This document shows, piece after piece, positions 33,996-45,170 of a DNA stretch of 64,000 nt. How positions within the stretch are numbered: the stretch's first letter is position 1; each line of letters opens with the position of its first letter. The notes beneath the pieces were generated by a model. The model was not told the DNA's origin and searched no databases. It saw nothing but the letters and a program-made list of their open reading frames with translations. A program made the translations under genes and the position numbers. The stretch lies in assembly GCA_900074885.1 (NCBI GenBank), contig FJUW01000024.1, positions 372,001-436,000 of the forward strand. Direction: 5' to 3'. The DNA is from Rhynchosporium graminicola (Eukaryota; Ascomycota; Leotiomycetes; Helotiales; Ploettnerulaceae).

Positions 33996-34463
33996 CTAAA
34001 GGTCCTTCGTTATGAGAAGTGCCGCATCCTGGTCAGAAGTTAGCAGTACTTCGAGTCTACATGATGTCCCCCATACCATTAACCAGACTTGATGCTGAAA
34101 CTCGTAGAAGAAAACATACTCTTTTCAGAGAGTGCTGAATAGCCTTTTTATGGTCAAACATATCTCCCAGCTTGCCAAGAGCAATGTTTTGCCGCGCCGG
34201 CTTCGGCCAGCTCAAGTGATCTTGTCTATCCCACTTACTTGTGACGAGCCTCACAAATCGCCGTAGATGAAGGGGAAAGCATGTGTCACCTGCGGTGACA
34301 CTCTGTGTAACTCCAGCCAGCTCATCGATGAGATCTGACGAAGATGATGTAACTTCGAAGGTCTCGTCCAATGGGTATACTGGCTAGCCGGGACGTGGTG
34401 CAATTTGACAGTATCTGCATGACGAAATGATGTATTTACTTGCTTTGACAGGACAGACTCCAT
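33996..34463 (-). CDS. Small hypothetical protein, three exons
   Basis: Exons 34440-34463, 34120-34383 and 33996-34028 give 106 aa starting MESVLSKQPVYPLDETFEV. Support comes from three frame-compatible exons, a GTATGT donor and a GCTAAC branch site before the last acceptor, plus balanced composition. No domain is recognised. It lies just upstream of the zinc-ribbon protein on the same strand, and the two could be parts of one transcript. Confidence 0.35.
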
Positions 34464-34544
34464 AACAGGAGAGATAGGACATGTGCCGCTGTGCAGGCAA
34501 TATACTGACCTTCAACCAAATCACCGCAGATTCATCTTAATGCT

Positions 34545-35126
34545 TTATTGGCCTCTGAGTACGCTTGCTTGCTGTCCGTTGACTGGCTTGATATTGGCTG
34601 GCAGTGGTACCTTAGGTATGCAAAGAGTTCCATTTCCAGTCTGGTTGAGGAGCGAAGGGGTAAGGGAGATGTTGAATGAGGGGTATTCTGCTCCTAGACC
34701 AAGGTTAATCCACAAGTAAGTCCATTTGTGGTGCAATTTCAACTTGACAGAACCTCCATCCAGAGGCCACCTACGACACGGGGGCTCGTTAGCATTTAAT
34801 CTCCAAACTTGTTTTCTGAACGAGACAACTCATGTCTCATTAAACCTCATGGGATGTTGTGATTTGATTAAACAAAGGAAGATGCGCTTCCATATTGCGT
34901 ACTCACAATGTTCGGTTTGTTTGTGCCGTTTGATTGACACCGGCACCTATGAAGTTCGCGGTCAGTGGAAAGTCAAAAAAGTGCCTATGGGCCACTCACA
35001 TGGATAGACGAATTGAGAAGCTCCATTTGCAAAGGAGTCACCACGCATCTCAGGGTAGTCGATTGTGAAATGAGCTGTAGTCAAGGAGGCTAGGCAGAGT
35101 GCCGAAGCAACAGAGTTGGCGAACAT
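34545..35126 (-). CDS. BIM1/X325-type LPMO-like secreted copper protein, shortened
   Basis: Exons 35000-35126, 34907-34946 and 34545-34770 give 130 aa. A signal peptide (MFANSVASALCLASLTTA) is followed by His19, which would become the N-terminal copper-binding His after cleavage: HFTIDYPEMRGDSF. The family words YPCAGV (Cys across an intron), NRTLWPLDGGS, LHHKW (second copper His), NLGLG and TGNGTLC are present. The frame then stops at PVNGQQASVLRGQ, where relatives (about 190-250 aa) continue to a further Cys and a GPI signal. Either a downstream exon was missed or the C-terminus is lost. Relatives include Cryptococcus Bim1 in copper uptake and X325 proteins without polysaccharide cleavage. 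Confidence 0.65.
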
Positions 35127-37586
35127 CTTGAAGGCTTGTCTTGGCCTTTGTGCTGAGACTGCCAGAATGCCGGGAGTTGCCTAGACTTGATGAGCTTGAC
35201 TTTCTCACTCTGGATTATAAGGAGCTTACAAGCTCTTATATGTGACAAGCTGCCGGGGCAGGAGCTAAGTTGGGTATTGACTGAACTGGATGGACCCCTA
35301 GCACCTGCGATGCATGATCCATTTGTGAGGAGTGATGAGCACCCATTCATTCAATCAAGATCCCAGTCATTCAGCCATTCTTCGACCCGACAATAATTGG
35401 TTTTCGTGACTGTTAAGGAGGGGCCCAAAAAGATACTTCGCTTGAACCCTTGTTGCATGATACATACTACCATTCGGCTACCATTGTCCAATCCAGCGAG
35501 AGCTGTCAGGCTGCACAACAGCTCACGTTCCTATCAGACGAGGCTCCGACTGCATGAATAAATCCGATTGACCATTTAATAGTTACCTCACATACATACA
35601 TACAATTTGTACAATATGCTTCAGCCTGTCGGTTTGGGAAACTAGCTCGAGGGCTTGATAGGCCAAGTTAGCATCGTCGGACGACCTTGGGAAGGAGCAA
35701 ACTTGCTCATAATCTCTCTCGCAGGCGGATTAACGCAACACATGATACAGAGCTCTCTACCTTGGCCTCTCTACCTTGGTAGTAGGAAGTATATAATACT
35801 AAGTATACCTATGAAGAGATAGATGTGAAGGAGGGGTGGAGTAGAAAATGGCTGGCTTCGCAATAAACAAGTCGCGAAAGTCTTCGTTTCTTGCAAGATG
35901 TAGGTACATGCCTACTTGTATCGTAGGCAAGTAAGTCTCTGTATAGCTTCATTCATCAAGATCGAGTGGCCATAATGGAGATGAGCAGACGAGACGCAGT
36001 CACATGCTTATACATGCTAATTAGCCTAAAGTAAAAACACTAAAAGGGAAAGTAAAGAAAAGGAAAATGAAAGAAAGGCCTATTGGTCTGTTAGTGATTT
36101 CTCGTATATTATACTTCATCTCTGGTACCTACCTACAGATAGATGTTGAGCAAATGGAGGTAGATAATGGCCACAGCTAAATCGCAGTACGCTAAAATTC
36201 TATCAACTTGGCGACTGCATCTAAAGACCTTCCCACCAGTACTCATTAGTATGGCGGGGTGGTATCTATTAATGTATAATGCAAATATTCATCATCACCT
36301 GATTACCCTTAAGGCTGAAGATCCAAAATGGTGTTATTCAGATTCTCCTCAACGTTCTACCATTACCACAACTACCATTATAATACTATGACTTTTGACA
36401 CCTCTCAAGCTTGTGGGCCTGCGCCACCTGCAGCAATTTATAGTTAAATTGCCTCTGGATTTGCTGCATACCAGGCGCATGCCAGGCGCATGCAAAGGCC
36501 AATGGGGTAAGTGTTCAAGCACCAAGAGAGCAAATTATTCCGTGTTGTATTTGCCTGGCTCCAGGATGAGCACCTAGATAGCTATGAACCCGGTACACGG
36601 AAGGAGAGAAGCTATTTGCATAGCATGTCATCGATCAATCATTCAAATAGTACTACAGATACTACTATAGCTAGGGGCACGTGTGATTGCGAGAGATGTA
36701 ATTGTGGAGATAGAGGTATATACCCCGGATGCAGAGGGTGAAGATGATCTTGATTATTTGTATAAAGGAGGGAGCCAGCGATGCACTATACATAGTTATG
36801 TATACAAATCCTGGTGGTGATAAATGCAATCTACACTTTCGGCTCGCTTACTTGTAGATATAAGTAGCGTACTGCGATTTAGCTGTGACCTAGATACTTA
36901 TAAACACCAGCGAAGCCCGCCACCGCCAACCGGACTGAGGCCGAAGACTTGAGCTGGACACTGATGCCTCTCGCTCGAGACCAATCCACAATTGCAATAG
37001 AACATTCCCGCTGCTCTGCTCGGAGGATAGAGATATTCTGGCAGTAGAGAATAAATGCTGGATAATGGCCAGCAAGAGACGAGCCAACTCGAAGAAAGTT
37101 CGCACCTAATATGTAATCCAGATGCTCAATAGAAAGAACAATCAACAGCTATAGCTACCTACCTATAGCTAGCCAGGATGGAGTATAAGTATCAGTCGCT
37201 CGGAGCGAGATGAGCTCTCATCTCTAAGAGTCGTTTGGTTCAGAAGGCACTGGCACTGAGATACTCTTGATCACTGATTTATTATAAGTATAGCAGAGTA
37301 CTTCCCACCTAGGTAGTTGATGATTCGCAAACCATGCGAATTAAGGCGGCCGGGGGTACTTATATAAGTATTGGAACCCTTCTTGAATAACAAGCAAGGC
37401 TACACAAGGCTACCGCCGAGGACTTCCAAGCAAACATCCCTTGTTCCATGATCTCATTCAAGCCGAATGCGAGATAGTTTCATCTTGTATTGACGAGATT
37501 CAATGTTTTGTTCGAAATGGGTCCAAAGCTTTGGAATTTTTGCTGTGCCAAACGCCGAGAAGTAAACACCGTGACAGAACTTCACG
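35127..37586. other. Long gene-poor spacer
   Basis: About 2.5 kb with only short accidental frames. It holds repeated TACC/GGTA words common in fungal intergenic DNA (CTCTACCTTGG twice near 35755-35780, CACCTAGGTAG at 37307-37317). The last 200 bp are the promoter of the next gene. Confidence 0.35.
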
Positions 37587-39530
37587 ATGGACGACGCTTC
37601 AGCCCTTCCTCCGCCCTACCACGAGTTGGATTGGAATACATCAGCGAACAACAGTAGCATCAAATCTAACAACTTTCGCGTACCCAGGAAGCCGATCCAC
37701 GCAGAAAGACCTAGGACAGCGCCCTCAAGAAATCAGAATGCTCCGCCACCGATATACTTTGAGGAGTTCAAGCAATTGAAACAGAGTCATCTTCAAACTC
37801 CTCCCCCGCCTCCTCCACCCCCCATAAGATATTCGCCCGCGCCAGCCCCCGAAGATCTGCTCTTGAATACCTCTGTACACAATAACCTCATAGACCCGCA
37901 TACATACTATAGTCCTGCCAGTATAGAGCCGCTCTCTCGTGGGATCTCATCCCTGAACACCTTATCTCCTCCGTCCACTCTCCGATCCTCAAGGAGCGCG
38001 TCTCCTGTCTTAACTACAGAGTCATTACGGTCGTCACAGTCATCAAATTCCTCTTTCATACAAGAAGCATTCCGCGAGGCTCGGCATTTTGCAGGCGGGC
38101 TGATAACACATCCCGTGGAGAGCACCAAACATTTCTCGATACTACGCCATTCTCATGGCCTCGTCTTTTACCAAGGAGCAAACACAACACTGGCTATATC
38201 TATCTTCTCCGACCAACCATTACCTCCCGATCGCACAATATGGCTACAAAGCAAAGGATGGAGTGGGAAGACCGGGATGCGGGCTAAAGCTTTTATGGGC
38301 AGAAATGGTAATTGGATCAATGTGACTCCGTCACTAAGTGTTGGATCGGAGCAGCTGAAGTCAACCGACGAACGAGCATGGCAGAGAGATATGACACACT
38401 TTCGCAAGAAGCCCAAGAGAAATATGCAACAGTACCACATTCTTCGAGAAACGGCTGTTGTACGCATACCCGTGGAAGCTGAAGATGGGTATTTTCAGCT
38501 GGTCCTTTGCTTGGGTCTTTCGAAACAGAAAGTGCTTTGCCCAAGTCCTGTCTTCAGGATCCTATCCACATCGACCAATCCAGGTTCAATGCGTGGGGCA
38601 AGTATGACTACGCTTCCTCTAGAGATTGGGGTGATAGCTTTGGGAACATATGCTCGGAACACCGCAGGACGGGTGGTTGGGCCTGTTGCGACTATTGTAC
38701 AAACTCGAGTACAGAAACTCATGCCTTCATGGGTGACCCAACAAGCTACAGCAGCTGCTTTTGGCGTCTTGAACCCACCGGTAGGCAATGCAGATACGAA
38801 TGGCAGCCAAAGTAGAGATCAGCCGACATTTGCACCAACAACAAGGGATGCCATACCTGAAGAAGGTCCTCACGCACCATTTCCTCTGCGCTTCATTGCA
38901 AATACAGAGCTAGCGAAGGTTGGTATAGAGCAATTCAGCATGCCTAGTATGGCAGTAACTGGTCTCGCTGCGCAAATAGCACAAAAACTATCTGGATTCT
39001 ATCTCGGCTGGGCCCGGTTTTTGAAGCAACCAATAATGGGATCCTCAAAGTCTGGCGACGTCACATGGTATCAAGCCGTCATCTCAGCCTCACAAACAGT
39101 AGCTCAAACACCAGCAACCAAGACTATTATCATTCGTCTGACGCGCGATTACGAGGAATGGTGTCCTGAACGAAGAGTAATCGAGGTTCGTATATTAGGA
39201 TTGATCCGCCCAGATGATCCATTACAACGCGATGCGTTACGAAGAGGATTACAAGCTAGAGATGAAGCAGCGGCTGAGGCGGCAATGCTCGCTGAAGTGA
39301 ATGACATTATGTTCGCAGAGAACATCTTGGATCATCCAGCATGGAATCCTGAAGCTGCTCCGCGAACCAATTTTCGACCTGGAACAAGTGGTGGGCAGTC
39401 TATCAGGCTGACTGCACATAGGCAGATCTCGGAGGTTCCGTTTCATAAAATTGGCGTTAGATCTCCTTTGGAAGGAGCTGGAGTCGATGATACCCCTTTT
39501 GCGGCGAATGGTTATTTTGTCACAAGGTAG
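37587..39530 (+). CDS. Conserved fungal protein (often labelled LipA and NB-ARC domain protein)
   Basis: A single exon of 647 codons. Residues 1-150 are disordered, Pro- and Ser-rich, with a run of nine Pro near residue 77. From about residue 160 the sequence is ordered: REARHFAGGLITHPVESTKHFSILRHSHGLVFYQG, WLQSKGWSGKTGMRAKAF and EDGYFQLVLCLG. The C-terminal half has TIIIRLTRDYEEWCPERRVIEVRILGLIRPDDPLQRDALRRGL. This architecture is widespread in ascomycetes under the name given above; I see neither a kinase P-loop nor a lipoyl-synthase Cys motif, so that label is not a function. No membrane helix. Function unknown. Confidence 0.7.
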   Translation: MDDASALPPPYHELDWNTSANNSSIKSNNFRVPRKPIHAERPRTAPSRNQNAPPPIYFEEFKQLKQSHLQTPPPPPPPPIRYSPAPAPEDLLLNTSVHNNLIDPHTYYSPASIEPLSRGISSLNTLSPPSTLRSSRSASPVLTTESLRSSQSSNSSFIQEAFREARHFAGGLITHPVESTKHFSILRHSHGLVFYQGANTTLAISIFSDQPLPPDRTIWLQSKGWSGKTGMRAKAFMGRNGNWINVTPSLSVGSEQLKSTDERAWQRDMTHFRKKPKRNMQQYHILRETAVVRIPVEAEDGYFQLVLCLGLSKQKVLCPSPVFRILSTSTNPGSMRGASMTTLPLEIGVIALGTYARNTAGRVVGPVATIVQTRVQKLMPSWVTQQATAAAFGVLNPPVGNADTNGSQSRDQPTFAPTTRDAIPEEGPHAPFPLRFIANTELAKVGIEQFSMPSMAVTGLAAQIAQKLSGFYLGWARFLKQPIMGSSKSGDVTWYQAVISASQTVAQTPATKTIIIRLTRDYEEWCPERRVIEVRILGLIRPDDPLQRDALRRGLQARDEAAAEAAMLAEVNDIMFAENILDHPAWNPEAAPRTNFRPGTSGGQSIRLTAHRQISEVPFHKIGVRSPLEGAGVDDTPFAANGYFVTR

Positions 39531-40183
39531 TTGTTTAGATTACCCTTCGGCGTTTATTTGGGTTCGATACAGTCCTTCATGGAGTTTATGGCACTTGGGC
39601 AATATGCTCAGTTATACAATATACATGTCCCTTTCCCCTTCGCTATTCTTTGAAACTGTACCACACCTCACGAAGAAACTGAATCGTTCATGCATCGAGT
39701 TTGGTAGCCTCCTGTCTCCTACGCGATTGGAAAGGGCTTGAATCCGCTGATGACGAGCAGCTTGCTCGCTGCGTAGTCCAAGCCTTGAAAGTCGAGGCAT
39801 TCATGCTATTTCTATAGTGGTGTACTAACACCGACAATCACCGTTCCATCTCCTGAGACTTATTTGACTGGGTTGTAGGGTTTAACAACCCAGCTTCGTT
39901 TGTTTTGGTTTTGTCATCGAACTCGCACTATTTAAGGTCCCGTTATTGCCACTTGGCTACATCATAGGGCTCCGGCAATCAACAAACATACGACATCGGC
40001 ACTTGTAGCTCATATAGGGAACCCACAAGGAATGATTCCTACGACATGAAATGCATTCGTCTTTACAATTGGCACTTATTTCTCGCATCGTGAAGTTGAG
40101 TCAGTTGTTGAGTTCTCGAACTAGCTGGCCCACGTCCTCGTAGACTGTATCAGAACCAAATCGCACATCTTTCCACTTCCATA
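39531..40183. promoter_or_regulatory. Intergenic region and promoter of the monooxygenase
   Basis: A 653-bp spacer. No gene or RNA is supported; a GGGTTCGATAC word at 39559 recalls a tRNA T-loop, but no cloverleaf forms around it. Confidence 0.35.
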
Positions 40184-41004
40184 ATGTCACGTCTCCAGCT
40201 GAATATCATCATTGTGGGCGCTGGAATCGGTGGATTAGCAACAGCAATCTTTCTAGCCCGGTCTGGCCACAATGTATAGGTTCTTGAAGCCGGAAACCAG
40301 CTCTCAGAAGGCGGAGCCGGAATACAAACCAGTCCAAATGCCATGAGGATTCTTGATTCCATGGGTCTGAAAGACGTGTTTTACAAGGAGGCCACGAAGA
40401 ATGAGGGAGCGGTCATCCGACGATATAAGGATGGCAAGGTCCTGGGAAAGCACCGAGCAAATACTCTCGAGCTTTGTGGTTACCAGTAAGACATTGGCGA
40501 ACCTTCGGGCACTTCGAAAGCTAATGGAATATGCAGTAACTTATCCATGCATCGAGCTGATTATCAGAAGGTGCTGTATGATGCCGCTTTGGAAGCTAAT
40601 GCGCATATCAGCTTTGGCAGGAAGGTTATTTCGGTTGATACTTCCGAGCCCTCACTTAACCTGCAGGATGGGTCTATCACTACTGCCGATCTGATGATAG
40701 CAGCAGACGGCAAGTCCTTCGTAATGCCCGACAGCTTAATCTAATGTAGTTTCAGGAATCGGATCAAAGATTCGTTCAGCATTGTTTCCGGAAATCCATC
40801 CTCACGCCACGCCTGATTGTGCATTTCGCATCATCCTCAACCGGGAACAAATGCTCTCCAGTCCAATTTTATCACCTCTAGTGCTCCAACCAAGTTCAAC
40901 AATCTGGTTCGGGCCATATAGACACATCGTCGCTTACACAATCCGAGGAACCGAGTCCCTCAATATCGTCTTCTGTGGCCCCGGTGTAGCTGAGACTGGT
41001 AGGT
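40184..41004 (+). pseudogene. FAD-dependent monooxygenase, 5' part (split by a retroelement)
   Basis: Exons 40184-40485, 40537-40709 and 40756-41004. The N-terminus is the Rossmann FAD site IIIVGAGIGGLATAIFLARSGH, then VLEAG, GGAGIQTSPNAMRIL, SMHRADYQKVLYDAA and LMIAADGIGSKIRSALF (the DG motif), as in salicylate-hydroxylase-like class A flavoprotein monooxygenases. TAG at 40277-40279 (codon 32) replaces a residue in HNV-x-VLEA; CAG to TAG would explain it. The second intron has a GC donor (GCAAGT). The exon is cut at 41004 by an LTR element; with one target copy removed the frame continues exactly into the 3' part through codon TGG. The whole gene would code 437 aa. Confidence 0.85.
41000..41004. 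repeat. Target-site duplication, left copy (TAGGT)
   Basis: TAGGT directly precedes the TGTCA start of the outer LTR element and recurs directly after its TGACA end. Five bp is the usual length for Ty3/Gypsy integrases. Confidence 0.9.
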
Positions 41005-41181
41005 TGTCAGGGGGCGTCCGAGATGTATATATAGTAAAAGTCTTGATTCTGTCTATCGCTATAGTAGGAGGAACTATCTAAGTGAAGCTGACTAACGGCA
41101 CTAAGTACTTAGTGCTATCTTGTCTCGTGATAATATCTCACGCCTTAGTGCTATCTTGTCTCGTGATAATGTCCCGTGATA
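41005..41181 (-). repeat. Outer element LTR (left; 3' LTR by coding direction)
   Basis: 177 bp, starting TGTCAGGGGG. It contains a 27-bp direct repeat (41108-41134 and 41144-41170, period 36 bp). It differs from the right LTR at ten positions, every one a transition. Confidence 0.92.
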
Positions 41182-44100
41182 TCTCCCCCCCCTAAGTATA
41201 AAAAACTCTATCCCCAGAGAAAAAAGACAGTTCGACTAGTAATATATAGTAAATATAAATAGTAACTATTATTAATCTCCTCTGCTGCTCTCCCCTAATA
41301 AATCTAAAACGTCCTTATTAAAATTTAACCCGGTTATGATTTATAGGATTAAAGTTATATCCTCTATATCCCTATTCTCCTTAGTTATAACTATCTTTAT
41401 TAAGGCTAGCTTTTTTATTAATCTAATTACTCGCTTCCTTTTCCCTTTTAGAGTAGATTTAGTAAGCTTTAGTAATATAATCGTATCGTTATCGCTATCT
41501 TCTATAAGGTTAGAGGTCTAGGTAGTTAGTAAAACTAGACCTATTAGCTTCTTCTTTAGGTAAGGTTTTCTTAGTTCGTATAGTTAGAGTTTAGTATCTA
41601 GTACTATTATACTGAAAAGGCGTCTATTTATAGTATTACCTTAGTTTTCTTAATTAACTAGATCTTCGATAGCGTATATTATTTCCGTATTTCCCGCGAT
41701 ACGAGTTAGTCCCTATATACTTATTAATTTTCTTAAGAAGGGTATTCTGTTTTTAACTAGGTCTATAACTCTCTAATAATATCTTAGCTTTAAGAGTTAA
41801 TATATTAGGAGTTATAATAGGGCGAAGATAAAAGACTTATAGCGTTTTAGTATACTTCCGTTTAGTTTTATAATATTAGTCTTATTAGTTCTCTTTGACT
41901 TTCTTCCGCCTTTAGTATCCTTCGACCGGCTATAGTCGACTATACCTATAAGTCCTTCTATATCGTTAATAGGAGTTAATAGTAATTTCGATTAGATATC
42001 GTAGTCTAAGGACGATATAATTAAATTCGTTATATTTCCTATATCGATACGAGATTTGATTAAATACGACTATTAATACGCTACTATACTACTTTTAATC
42101 TCGCTCTGAAAAATTAAGCTCTATATATTTAGATATTCACGTAAGAATATAAGGTCTCTTATCTTATTACTTACGACTAGTACTTATCGTGGTTTAGGCG
42201 TAAATAGAATTAGAGAGTATCTTAAAATATAGAATAAAATTCCTGATATTATAATCGTTAGGTCTAAGTTATAGAAAGGTACCTAATATAGTAGATCTAG
42301 TATAAATTCTATATAGTAGCCCGGTCTATTAATATTAATTCTTAGAAGAGCTACTATACTTATAACTGCGTCTAGTATTAGTAGGCGTAAGATCTATACT
42401 AGCTTAACTATCTCTAGCGTAATAGTATATATAACCTCGCTAAGTAGTGCGATTACAGACTTATAAGAGGTACTAATTAATATAGTCGATAGGGCGTCCA
42501 GAATAGTAATAGGGTTTAGTATATCTTAAAGCGCGCGAAAATATTCTTCGATAACTACTTTAGTATCTGCGTAAGCTTGAATTATTAAGGAACATCTATT
42601 ATATAATATCTAGAGAAGATATAGTACGTAGTTAGCGCGGTCCCTATCTAATAGAGATCTATCGAGTATATAGAGGAAGTCCCTTATTAACTTATATATA
42701 TATTTTATCTCTACTATAAGTGAAATATATATACTATAATATATTATAGCGGAAGCTATAGCTTATAGGAATATTTCAAAGCTTAGCTTTAAACTATCGT
42801 GCTCTCTTATTAGCGCGTTATCGAGGATAAATTATCTATTAGTTTTATATCTTACGATAATACTAACGTTTTCCTTAGCTTTAATTAATAGAAATAAAGT
42901 CTAATATAAACTATCGAATACTAAGGAAGCGCTAATTAATTAAAATACTTTCCTATCTACTTATATATCTTCTTTATACTCCTTAGTAAGTTCTATTACT
43001 CCGGCTTCTTTTAATCTTTTTTATTAGATTTTCTTCTATCTCTTTAGTTCTTATAGTTCTTAAAGGACTAAGCGAAGTTTATCTCTAAGATACTCTTATA
43101 TAATAATTTCTATAAAATAATAGTACTAATTATACTATATCTCTCTTATAATATTAGTAGCCTTAAACTTCTAGCCTCTAAGAACTATAATATCTTTATT
43201 AAGATAGATAATATATCCGATTCTTATATCGGGAGTTATAAAATTATTCAGAGGAAAGTCATTTATAGTAAGGCGTAAGCGGAAAGCGTCTCTAAAGGCT
43301 ACTTACTAAGAGTATAAGTATCTATTAATTAGCGAAAAGTTAGTAAGGAACTATTTAAAAAGACTACTTATTAATATATTATAATAAGCTACGCTAATTA
43401 GATAGTCTCCTAGACAGATACTAGTTAGGACGCGAACGTTACCTTAGGAGCGTTCGATATATAAGCCGGGTTCCTTATTATCTTAGATAAGTTAGTAAAG
43501 ATAAAGCTAGTTCTTATAATATACTCTATTCTTAGGAGCCTTATAATAGAGTATAAATAGTTATTAAAGTACTTAAGGAAAATTACTATTTAGGTTAGTA
43601 TACTCGTAAGGGTTATCTAACTCTCTGCTCTATATAGTGAGGTTAAGTAGGATATCTCAAGTAACTCTAATAATACTACTTATCTTATACCTTGAACTAT
43701 ATTCGTTTCTCTTAATATTAGAGTAAAGTAATCTATCTCGTAGACTTTAAAAGATTCGTAGAATATTATTTCGATAAACTAGTTAAGTGAAAGAGGATAA
43801 TAAGTATACTAGGGATAATAGGGTAAAGGAGTCGAGAGTTCTTAGTATATTATTATTAGTTACTATATTCGTGCGAAAGTTAAGGTAGACTCTTATCGCG
43901 GTTAATATAGAGTTAATAGTAAGAGTATAGATAAAGGAGTTAATATACAGTAGTAAGATTATTATTATTAGAATTTTATATACGTATATTAAATAAGGAG
44001 GAGCTTAAGGAAGTAAATAAACGCGATAGTAAGGCGGGAATATTAATAAGGTAAATATTAATAAGGCTAATTTATTAAAATATACGTTACGTGGATAATT

Positions 44101-44939
44101 TATCGTTTACGTATTAAGGAGCTCTTAAACTTAGCGACTAAGTTCGGTATATCCTCCTTTAGTATTAAGGCGAGTTCTTAAGATATAGTCTAATAACTTA
44201 TATACTTAACCTTATAGTATATCTTCCTTATCTTATCTCTAGGTTATTTTCTAAGCTCCTTACGCAGGATCTTCTCGATAATATAATATTTAGTGCTATC
44301 TTTATCGTATATCGGGCTAGGTTTAGGTATAATCTAATTAAATAGATCCGGTACTACTAGCTCTAAGTATTTAATTAAGATTACCGGGTATATATTTATC
44401 TATTTAGGTAGCTCTAGTTCGTAAGTAAGTAGGTTTACTCGCCTGATAATCTTATATAGTCCAGATTTAATAAAAGATAACTTAGTCTAATTCTATAAGA
44501 GCTTATACCTAGAGTCTATTCCTTTAGCTAGTCTAATATAAACTTTAGCCTTTAGCTTAAGTAATACTAGTATCCGGCTCTTATTAAAAGCTAGCTTTAT
44601 ATAAGATTATACTAATATAACTAACTCTATCGCGTCCTGAAATAAGGTTTAATAGTTATATATAAAGTCTTATTCCTCTTTTATAATAAATACTTAAGTA
44701 ATAGTATAATTAGTAGAAGAGAAAGAGGATCGGGGTTTTTAGCCGAATCTTAGTTCGTAAGGTATAAACCCGGTAGAGATATTTTCTAAAGTATTAAGGA
44801 TAAAAGATATAGCTAGTATAAAATCTTCCTAATTAGACTAATCGAAACGTCTAGTAATAGTATAGCGTAAAGCGTAGATAAATATTTAATTAGACTATTC
44901 TAATTAATTATCTACCTTAGGGTTATTCGCTATAGTATA

Positions 44940-45170
44940 TGACGACTGGTCAGGTTTGGAGGTCTCTCCCTATTAGTGGAAACACTTACTGCTAAGCGAG
45001 ATTACACGAGTAGAGTTTAGGAGCCCCTTTTCATATATATACTTCTATTCTCTCTCTACTTCTTCACTCCTTAGTTATAGATTCTCAAGTGATTCTTATT
45101 ACTTTATATTTATAGTAATATAAGGTCTTATTACTCAGGTAGTTTTAAGACCTTTCTAGAGCAAGCGTTA
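44940..45170 (+). repeat. Inner element 5' LTR
   Basis: 231 bp, TGACGACTGG at the start and GCGTTA at the end (mutated GCGTCA). Confidence 0.92.

Noticed and set aside
39559..39800. Possible tRNA or small RNA after the 37587 gene
   Set aside because: A T-loop-like word is present but no acceptor stem or anticodon arm can be folded around it.
41336..41521. 61-codon frame inside the retroelement
   Set aside because: AT-rich chance frame in RIP-mutated DNA, on the strand opposite to the outer element's coding direction.
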